Assembly (NCBI GenBank): GCA_036584525.1
Contig: JAZHDG010000067.1
Location: 1 to 17,029, forward strand
Length of the DNA: 17,029 nucleotides
Direction: 5' to 3'
Origin: UBA6181 sp016934015
GTDB lineage: Bacteria > Bacillota_I > Bacilli_A > Acholeplasmatales > Acholeplasmataceae
The position numbers were made by a program, and so were the translations under genes. This document shows positions 8,829 to 15,185 of this stretch, one piece after another. Numbering within the stretch: the first letter of the stretch is position 1; each line of letters begins with the position of its first letter. The notes beneath the pieces are model-generated. The model saw nothing but the letters and a program-made list of their open reading frames with translations, searched no databases and was not told the origin of the DNA.

Positions 8829-9709
8829 CACTTAATACCCGAATGCGCCATGGTATTCATGACTTTTCCTTGTAAGATGATGAACAAAACGAGATTTGGT
8901 ATAAACATAATCAATGAAGCAGCGGCAGCCATCCCTTGACCTGCGACTGTATTTCCTTGAATAGAGGTTAAACTTTGCATATAAAATGCGAGGGTTCTCT
9001 TTGATTCATCATTAATGTATAAAACAGAGGTTGACACATCATTCCAAATCGCTTGGAAAGCTAAGATACCAACGGTTGCAATCGCAGGTGCAATGACTGG
9101 TAAGACAATTTTCATGAAGATTTGCATCTCAGATGCCCCATCAATTTTTGCAGATTCGATGATTTCATTCGGTGTTTGATCAATAAACTGCTTAATTAAA
9201 AACATCGCAACCGGCATGACAATGACAGGTAAGATATGTGCAGCATATGTATCAATTAAACCTGAACGCGCAATAATTAAATATCTTGGAATTTGTACTG
9301 CAATTGGTACGAACATTAAGGCTAGTGTATTAATTTCAAATAAAAGTTTTTTACCTCTAAATTTCAGTTTTGATAGTGCATAAGCTGAAAATGCGGTAAT
9401 AAATATCGCCAAGGTTACCCCAATAATGGTAACAATCAAACTATTGACTAAGTATCTTGAAAAAGGAACACCAGATGCAGAAACTAATCTTGAGAGTTCA
9501 TTAAAATTATCGAAGGTTGGATTAACGACAAAAAACCGAGGTGGATAAGCAAAGAGCTCACTTCTTGGTTTAAATGCATGATTAATGATAAATAATATCG
9601 GTAATAACATCAACACCGAAAAAGGAATCAAAAATAAGAAAAATGGAAGTTGACTCTTGTGTAAGCGTGTTGGATTAATTTTGGTTCCTTGAAAACTAGC
9701 AGATGCCAC
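8828..9709 (-). CDS. Carbohydrate ABC transporter permease, MalG type (first pair)
   Basis: CUT1-type sugar importer membrane subunit, 293 residues from the chosen start, partner of the permease encoded upstream. The EAA loop is ESAKIDGAS (185-193) followed by IVLPVIAP. About six membrane segments are visible, with the first at about 24-43 and the periplasmic-side loop FAYPPRFFVVNPTFDNF behind it, as in MalG/AraQ-type permeases. I chose GTG at 9707-9709 because AAAGGAG (9718-9724) lies eight bases before it and the start then falls five bases after the upstream stop. The longer reading from a TTG at 9742 has no ribosome binding site of its own and would overlap the upstream gene by 28 bases. 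It ends in TGA, which overlaps the next ATG (TGATG). Substrate is unknown; the operon points to glucan fragments. Confidence 0.93.
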   Translation of the reverse strand: MASASFQGTKINPTRLHKSQLPFFLFLIPFSVLMLLPILFIINHAFKPRSELFAYPPRFFVVNPTFDNFNELSRLVSASGVPFSRYLVNSLIVTIIGVTLAIFITAFSAYALSKLKFRGKKLLFEINTLALMFVPIAVQIPRYLIIARSGLIDTYAAHILPVIVMPVAMFLIKQFIDQTPNEIIESAKIDGASEMQIFMKIVLPVIAPAIATVGILAFQAIWNDVSTSVLYINDESKRTLAFYMQSLTSIQGNTVAGQGMAAAASLIMFIPNLVLFIILQGKVMNTMAHSGIK

Positions 9710-9714
9710 AACAA

Positions 9715-10599
9715 TCACTCCTTTTCCCCAAGAATTTTCCAAGTTACTTTCGAAATAAAGTAGACAAGTAAGAGTAAAATCACACTGATCGTCGCTGCAT
9801 AACCCATCATATAACGAATAAAACCAAAGTCTTCAATATGGTTGACAATGAGTTGTCCAGCATATTGTGGGGTTGGATTGGACCCAGAGAGCTGGACACC
9901 AATCCCTCCAGCTTGGAAGGTTGTAACAACCGCCATAACGGCTCCAAATAGCATTTGAGGACGCATGGAAGGAATCGTAATATAAAAGATCTCTTGTGCA
10001 CGATTTCGAATGCCATCGACGTATGCAGCTTCGTATAACGTTTGATCAATATTTAAAACCCCAGCAAGCATGGCTAAGAAGCCAACACCCATTGAACTCC
10101 ATAAACTGACAATGATCATAATTGTCATTAAGTAATCTGGAGATTGTAAGAATTGGATAGGTTCTAAGATGATGCCCCAATTCAGTAATAAACTGTTTAA
10201 GTAACCCTGGGAATCCCCTGAGAATATAATACGCCACATGGATGCCATCGCAACCCCCATGGTTAAGGATGGGGAATATAAAATGATGGCTAAAACAGTT
10301 CTGAATTTTTGTGGAATTTGTGCTAATGTCCATGCGAGTAAAAAGGATAATAAATAACCAATTGGACCGACGATTAAGGCAAATTTCAACGTATTAGATA
10401 ATACATATTGCATGAAAACCGTGTCCATCGTAATCAGTTCAATATAGTTTGTGATACCAGTGAATGTCGGTGCCTGAATGGCATTAAAATACGTGAATGA
10501 TAAGTAAATAGCAGCGATAACCGGAATAATCACGAATATCAAAAATAGTGTCCAATAAGGAACGATAAACCAAGCGGGGTGATTCATTCTTCTAGTCAT
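9715..10599 (-). CDS. Sugar ABC transporter permease, MalF type (first pair)
   Basis: CUT1-type sugar importer membrane subunit, 294 residues. It begins with a short cytosolic MTRRMNHPAW, then a membrane segment at about 11-33, then the outward loop with FTGITNYIEL that is typical of MalF/UgpA proteins. The EAA motif is EAAYVDGIRNRAQ (190-202) followed by ITIPSMRP. The usual DGA is DGI here, a mild departure. Five further membrane segments follow, ending in a basic tail. The ATG overlaps the stop (TAG) of the 1018-residue binding protein gene by eight bases, with GGAGG six bases upstream. It most likely works with the MalG-type gene directly downstream and with one or both of the solute-binding proteins encoded upstream. 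Confidence 0.93.
   Translation of the reverse strand: MTRRMNHPAWFIVPYWTLFLIFVIIPVIAAIYLSFTYFNAIQAPTFTGITNYIELITMDTVFMQYVLSNTLKFALIVGPIGYLLSFLLAWTLAQIPQKFRTVLAIILYSPSLTMGVAMASMWRIIFSGDSQGYLNSLLLNWGIILEPIQFLQSPDYLMTIMIIVSLWSSMGVGFLAMLAGVLNIDQTLYEAAYVDGIRNRAQEIFYITIPSMRPQMLFGAVMAVVTTFQAGGIGVQLSGSNPTPQYAGQLIVNHIEDFGFIRYMMGYAATISVILLLLVYFISKVTWKILGEKE
9718..9724 (-). promoter_or_regulatory. Ribosome binding site fixing the GTG start at 9709
   Basis: AAAGGAG on the minus strand, spanning the end of the upstream permease gene, lies eight bases before GTG at 9707-9709. It is the only good site near this junction and argues against a TTG start at 9742. Confidence 0.7.
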
Positions 10600-13500
10600 G
10601 ATTTACCTCCGTTAGCCAGTCGTCAATATTATAGATACTTGGGACAATATATTCTTTTAAAATGACACCATTTTCGGTATACCCAAATTCTGACATCTTA
10701 TAAATGATTTCACGATTTGAGACACGCATCGCTTCATCAAGCGCTTGTCTTGGATTTGTACCATCAAAAACAATGGATGTCCAAGCATTACTAATCGAAC
10801 GTTCAACCATGTATGCACCTGGAATACGTGATGCTTCAATGCCGTATGTCCATTGTTCTAAAACAATCTTCTTATATTCATCTGGCATTGAAATGGTTTT
10901 AAATGCTTCCATGTTTGCTGTATTCCAAAAATAAGCTTTACCATAGGTTGATTGGAGTAAGAATGCGAATTCACTTTGAACAGATGTTGACATCCACCAA
11001 TTTAAGAAATCCCATGCATCATCTTTATATTGGGTTGAACTCATAATCATGGATGCTTGACCACCAATGGATGAATAGCGAATAATTTCATCTTTTTCTT
11101 CATCATAAACCCCAGGATGAAGATCCATTGCCCATAATCCATCAAGTTCGACTGCTGCGGTTTCTAAGAGAATATAAGTAGCTAGATTTGAAATACCAAT
11201 AGGTAATAATCCATAACGGAAATGGTTATAAAAGTTTGGTACATATTTTGGCAGATTATATAAACTGAATAGATCACTCATTAACGTAATACCTTTGAGT
11301 GTTTCTTCTGAGTTAATCGCGGTTGACATACCATCTGGTGCATAAAGATCCCCACCAAATTGATAAATGAATGGGAGTGTTGCTACATAAGGTTTTAGTC
11401 CGCTAAATTGAGCAAGTGGGACAAAGTAATTCATACCATAACTCTGTAATAAAGGTAAGATAGAGATGATTTCATCCCATGTTTGAGGAATCTCAGTAAT
11501 GCCAATGCTATTTAAAATATCTTTACGATAAAAGGTTACCCAGAAATCTTGTGTTTCTGGTAATCCATAAACCCCTTCTTCAAAGACATAAGGGATCATC
11601 GCACCTTTCGTAAATTGTTGAACAGTTTCTTCATATCCTTCAAATTGTCTTAAATCAAGTGATGCATCACGAACGGCAAATTCATAAGGAATCCAGTGAT
11701 CGACACCAATGGCTAAATCTGGTGCTTGACCACTCGCATTCGCGAGAATTAATTTATTTTGATCAGGCATTTGAGATAATGTCACGCGACGACTGCCTTG
11801 GTAGTGTTGATCAATCAATGATTGCATAATTTCGATATATTGTCTTGGATGATTAACCCAAACTGTTAAGTCTTCATCATTTCGATCAGATGCTGAATAA
11901 GGATTATTAACAAATGATAAAACAAGACGCTTAAACCCTTCAAAATAACGAACAAATGGGTTCGCAAATGGCTTTGGTATGTTTACATCACCATGAATGA
12001 CCATACGTTCCATTTCCATATTGGTTCTGAGTAAATTTTCCATCAAATGACCCAAAATTTGATTAATCGATGAATCACCATCCGAAAATTGCACCATCAT
12101 TGATGGAAGCTTATTAATGTCATCGGCAATATTATTTAATCGTTTGGATGCAACCAGTAAATTCGCGACTTCTGAAGGTTGTTCAATATTTGATAAAGGT
12201 AATAGTGTCGCATAAGTCTCATCCAAAAGATCAGCCCATGCACGTATTTCATTAGCTGCTTCTGGGAAATAGAGTTCAATATCCCAGTCACGATATTTAT
12301 CCGTTCCACCACTGGTGTAACGTTTAATATTAAGTGAAAGTTCTTGAATATTTTGCATCACATACTTCACAGTTTCAATTGTTTCCCGATAAGGATAATT
12401 CACAGATTCCAAGGTAATTTCATGAATTCCTTTTTCTAAATAAATTTTAATCGGTTCTTCATTTGAATCTGTTAAGGTTCGATTCAAAAAATTTGTTGTA
12501 TAGGGGAATGCGTAACTTTCAAATAAATCAAAAGGTACTTCACCATTAATTTTAATCTTTCGATAAACTGGTAAATCTTTAATCATATATTGGCGATACT
12601 TAAATGATAAATGATAAAATCCTGATGTTTCAATTTCGATTTGATAAGTCACTTCATCGCCCGAGTTTTGCCATGAATCACCAAAAATCGTATTAAGTCT
12701 TAAAAATTGGGTATCATAATATAAATTAGATGGGTCTTGTTCTGTTCTTAAACGAATAGATGGATTATTACGACTTAATATATTACGTGCAGATATATTG
12801 ATTGTTTCATCGATGACATCTGCATTTGAAAATTGGTTCAAATACTCATCATATGCGACGAAAGATTCATTTTTCACATAATAAATCTGACCAATTAAAA
12901 GTGGTTGATTCACAAATGATATTTCTATTTCATCATTTTCTTCTAAATAAAATGCAAAATACCCAGGGTGCATACCACGATAATCGTAGATGGCTTGATT
13001 AAACCATTTAAATTCTTTATAAGAACTTGGCATAATTTCATTTTCATAACGATCGAGTTGAAAATCATAAGATTCATAGATCCAATTTGATTTTAAAACA
13101 ATCGTTTGTGCTTCATAAAACTGTGGTTCTCCATTAATCTTGATTGAAATTTGTGGTTGATCAATGTTTTGTGAAATTTCATAATAATCAATTGAAAAAT
13201 AATAAAGCCCTGATTTTTCTTCGGTGTGAGTAAATGTCACAGGATGTTCTTCGTCAAGTAAAAACACATAAGAACTATTGGTGTACTCAGAAACACTATC
13301 TCCATAATCTGGATTATCAACATCAATAATCTGTCCATCTATCATCGATGTCAAAACACTCTTTTCAATGTTCGCATCTTTGATGTTATCTTCATTATAA
13401 CTCCGTTTAAGCTCACTATAAAGCGTTTGATTATAAGCTTCAGATAAACTCATGTTTTGATAATTATGGGATAAATAATCCGTTTCAAAATACCCATTAT

Positions 13501-13648
13501 CTTCAGATAACTTAAAAAAAGAAACCAGCAACGTGGTTAAAATAAATAGACTAAAAAACAAGATGAGCCCTTTTTTCAAAGTGATCCCTTGTATGATAAG
13601 TTTAAAATTGGTCATTCCTTTTTTTAAAATATCGATGATTTTTCTCAT
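10592..13648 (-). CDS. Membrane-anchored fusion: beta-sandwich domains plus C-terminal solute-binding domain
   Basis: Protein of 1018 residues. A basic cytosolic start (1-26) and one membrane segment (about 27-46) without lipobox or clear cleavage site suggest a signal anchor with the rest outside. Two beta-rich regions (about 125-260 and 305-418), each with a SGxYxxS strand and an IKING(E) turn, look like galactose-binding or CBM-like sandwiches. A helical linker follows (about 425-580). Residues about 592-990 resemble family 1 extracellular sugar-binding proteins: start strand LTVWVNHP, then GVYGLPETQDFWVTFYRKDIL, PQTWDEI, QFGGDLYA, DDAWDFLNWW and the closing NPRQALDEAM. Ordinary binding proteins are 400-550 residues, so about 590 residues are added in front. 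The ATG has GAGG a few bases upstream. It lies between a normal binding-protein gene and a permease pair and ends in TAG, overlapping the permease start by eight bases. A surface-docked second substrate receptor is the likeliest role; the ligand is unknown. Confidence 0.85.
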   Translation of the reverse strand: MRKIIDILKKGMTNFKLIIQGITLKKGLILFFSLFILTTLLVSFFKLSEDNGYFETDYLSHNYQNMSLSEAYNQTLYSELKRSYNEDNIKDANIEKSVLTSMIDGQIIDVDNPDYGDSVSEYTNSSYVFLLDEEHPVTFTHTEEKSGLYYFSIDYYEISQNIDQPQISIKINGEPQFYEAQTIVLKSNWIYESYDFQLDRYENEIMPSSYKEFKWFNQAIYDYRGMHPGYFAFYLEENDEIEISFVNQPLLIGQIYYVKNESFVAYDEYLNQFSNADVIDETINISARNILSRNNPSIRLRTEQDPSNLYYDTQFLRLNTIFGDSWQNSGDEVTYQIEIETSGFYHLSFKYRQYMIKDLPVYRKIKINGEVPFDLFESYAFPYTTNFLNRTLTDSNEEPIKIYLEKGIHEITLESVNYPYRETIETVKYVMQNIQELSLNIKRYTSGGTDKYRDWDIELYFPEAANEIRAWADLLDETYATLLPLSNIEQPSEVANLLVASKRLNNIADDINKLPSMMVQFSDGDSSINQILGHLMENLLRTNMEMERMVIHGDVNIPKPFANPFVRYFEGFKRLVLSFVNNPYSASDRNDEDLTVWVNHPRQYIEIMQSLIDQHYQGSRRVTLSQMPDQNKLILANASGQAPDLAIGVDHWIPYEFAVRDASLDLRQFEGYEETVQQFTKGAMIPYVFEEGVYGLPETQDFWVTFYRKDILNSIGITEIPQTWDEIISILPLLQSYGMNYFVPLAQFSGLKPYVATLPFIYQFGGDLYAPDGMSTAINSEETLKGITLMSDLFSLYNLPKYVPNFYNHFRYGLLPIGISNLATYILLETAAVELDGLWAMDLHPGVYDEEKDEIIRYSSIGGQASMIMSSTQYKDDAWDFLNWWMSTSVQSEFAFLLQSTYGKAYFWNTANMEAFKTISMPDEYKKIVLEQWTYGIEASRIPGAYMVERSISNAWTSIVFDGTNPRQALDEAMRVSNREIIYKMSEFGYTENGVILKEYIVPSIYNIDDWLTEVNHD

Positions 13649-13675
13649 AAATACCTCGAGTAAAATATAAAGTAC

Positions 13676-13702
13676 GTAGAGGGGGCACTATGTCCCCTCT
13701 AC
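13676..13702 (-). promoter_or_regulatory. Intercistronic GC-rich stem-loop after the binding-protein gene
   Basis: A perfect 9-bp inverted repeat (GTAGAGGGG at 13676-13684, CCCCTCTAC at 13694-13702) with a 9-base loop stands out in AT-rich surroundings. It lies about 16 bases after the stop of the solute-binding protein gene and 28 bases before the next start. No T tract follows on the minus strand, so it is unlikely to be a full terminator. Hairpins in this position often protect the upstream binding-protein mRNA and raise its level over the permease part; that role is an inference here. Confidence 0.7.
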
Positions 13703-13717
13703 TACTTTCATTATAAT

Positions 13718-15172
13718 TTATGAACCTAGTCTTTCCATTTCGCCTTGAACAATTTCATTTGCTTTATTTTCCCACTGTACAGCATAAGTTTCTACTGCAG
13801 TAGGACCAGCAATTACAAGATTATCCCAGTTATATGGATTTTCTGGATCAAAAACCCATGCCCAGAAATCTTTATATCCTGGTAGCCATTTGTCTAAATC
13901 TGGTTTTGAATATTCAATGCGGTTAATAATGTAATCAATACCTTCAATGCCATCGACAAGATCATACACACGATCCCACATGCCTGGATAATCTGCAACA
14001 GGGAATCTGTCAAGATACGGTGGAACTTCGCCAGCTGCAAGTGCAGCGTCATATTCTTCTTCAAGAATATCTAGTCTAGTTTCCCATCCTTCTTGACCAA
14101 ATGTCATCCATTTAGCAAGTAGATAAGCTTCTTCTGGATAATCTGTTTGAGAAGATACAGCTTGGTAATCAAGGATCGTTGGTGGGAATAAACCATCATC
14201 TCCACTTGGATATGGCCAAAATCCTAAATTGATATTATTAGTTAATTTGGCTTCTCTAAGAACCCAAAATTGCCATGACCCTTCAATATCCATAGCACCT
14301 ACACCTGTTGAAATGAGATAAGCATCTAACATTTCATTGGCTTCTAAAGCTTCAGGTGTAAATCTTGTTGTTGTGCCATCAAGTAATTGATGGAGTGCAA
14401 CTTTTTGTTCCATCGCGTAAACCCAATCATCTGATGTATAATGGAAACCTGTTCCATCCCATGTGTCATATTGCACATTTTCATCTTCCATCATTGGCCA
14501 AACTTGTTGGAAATCAGGTGAACCATACCATGTGTCTAATCCAACAACTGTATTGGCAGGATCCACTAAAACATTACTACTACTTAATCCAAAATTCTTA
14601 ATCGCTTTCGCGACTTCAACGAATTCTTCAAATGTCCAATCCTTGACAGGATATCCATCATTATCAATACGATATTTTCCTTCAACTGTGGTTAAGTTTG
14701 CTTTTTCGAAAATATCAAGATTAATCATAATACCTTTAAGAAATTGGAATGAAGGAACAGCATAACGTTTCCCGTTATAAACGCCTGTTAAAGCGATATT
14801 ATCATAAACGAGATCTGTATCTTCATCAGCATCCCAATACTGTGCGATATCTAATGTTAAACCAGCATTGATGACTGTAGGAACATTATCAGTTGCAAAC
14901 ACATCAGGTAACATGCCAGCTTGTGCAGCTGTCACAAGATTTCCAGTGAATGCTTCGCCGCTTCCTTCAATATCCGTTCTTAATGTCACATCAATATTTG
15001 GATACTTTAATTCGAAAGCATCAATCATTTTTTGATTGAATTCTTGGTCGCCCCAATCGGCATACGATAAAGCTATGGTTTGAGTTCCACCGTTTGGATC
15101 TGGTTTATCGCCACAAGCGACTAATACAAATCCAATCAGTAAAACGACCACTAAAGTTAATATTTTTTTCAC
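13718..15172 (-). CDS. Extracellular solute-binding lipoprotein, family 1 (sugar ABC importer)
   Basis: Substrate-capture lipoprotein of a CUT1-type sugar importer, 484 residues, held on the outer membrane face. The signal peptide ends in the lipobox LVAC with Cys20, followed by a polar linker (GDKPDPNGGTQ). The mature protein starts with the usual first strand (TIALSYADWGDQEFNQKMIDAF, of which YPNIDV is the next conserved step), then AAQAGMLPDVFATD (82-95), GKRYAVPSFQ and WTFEEFVEVAKAI. The C-terminal part is rich in tryptophan and tyrosine (WLPGYKDFWAWVFDPENPYNW), which would suit stacking on sugar rings. The start is GTG at 15170-15172, with AGGGAGA at 15181-15187 eight bases before it; the only ATG between them is followed at once by a stop. 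It follows the CBM protein gene by 13 bases and precedes the stem-loop at 13676-13702. The substrate is probably a glucan oligosaccharide, judged from the neighbouring GH16 and CBM genes. Confidence 0.93.
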   Translation of the reverse strand: MKKILTLVVVLLIGFVLVACGDKPDPNGGTQTIALSYADWGDQEFNQKMIDAFELKYPNIDVTLRTDIEGSGEAFTGNLVTAAQAGMLPDVFATDNVPTVINAGLTLDIAQYWDADEDTDLVYDNIALTGVYNGKRYAVPSFQFLKGIMINLDIFEKANLTTVEGKYRIDNDGYPVKDWTFEEFVEVAKAIKNFGLSSSNVLVDPANTVVGLDTWYGSPDFQQVWPMMEDENVQYDTWDGTGFHYTSDDWVYAMEQKVALHQLLDGTTTRFTPEALEANEMLDAYLISTGVGAMDIEGSWQFWVLREAKLTNNINLGFWPYPSGDDGLFPPTILDYQAVSSQTDYPEEAYLLAKWMTFGQEGWETRLDILEEEYDAALAAGEVPPYLDRFPVADYPGMWDRVYDLVDGIEGIDYIINRIEYSKPDLDKWLPGYKDFWAWVFDPENPYNWDNLVIAGPTAVETYAVQWENKANEIVQGEMERLGS

Positions 15173-15185
15173 AAATTACATCTCC

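Noticed and set aside
9710..9742. A longer start (TTG at 9742) for the first MalG-type permease
   Set aside because: It would overlap the upstream gene by 28 bases and lacks its own ribosome binding site; the GTG at 9709 has a good one eight bases away.
10704..10934. A 76-codon plus-strand frame opposite the end of the 1018-residue gene
   Set aside because: Fully contained within a well-supported gene, with no promoter or ribosome binding site and no protein-like pattern.
14365..14765. Two overlapping plus-strand frames inside the solute-binding protein gene
   Set aside because: They overlap each other and a strongly supported binding-protein gene on the other strand; the compositions are typical of shadow frames.
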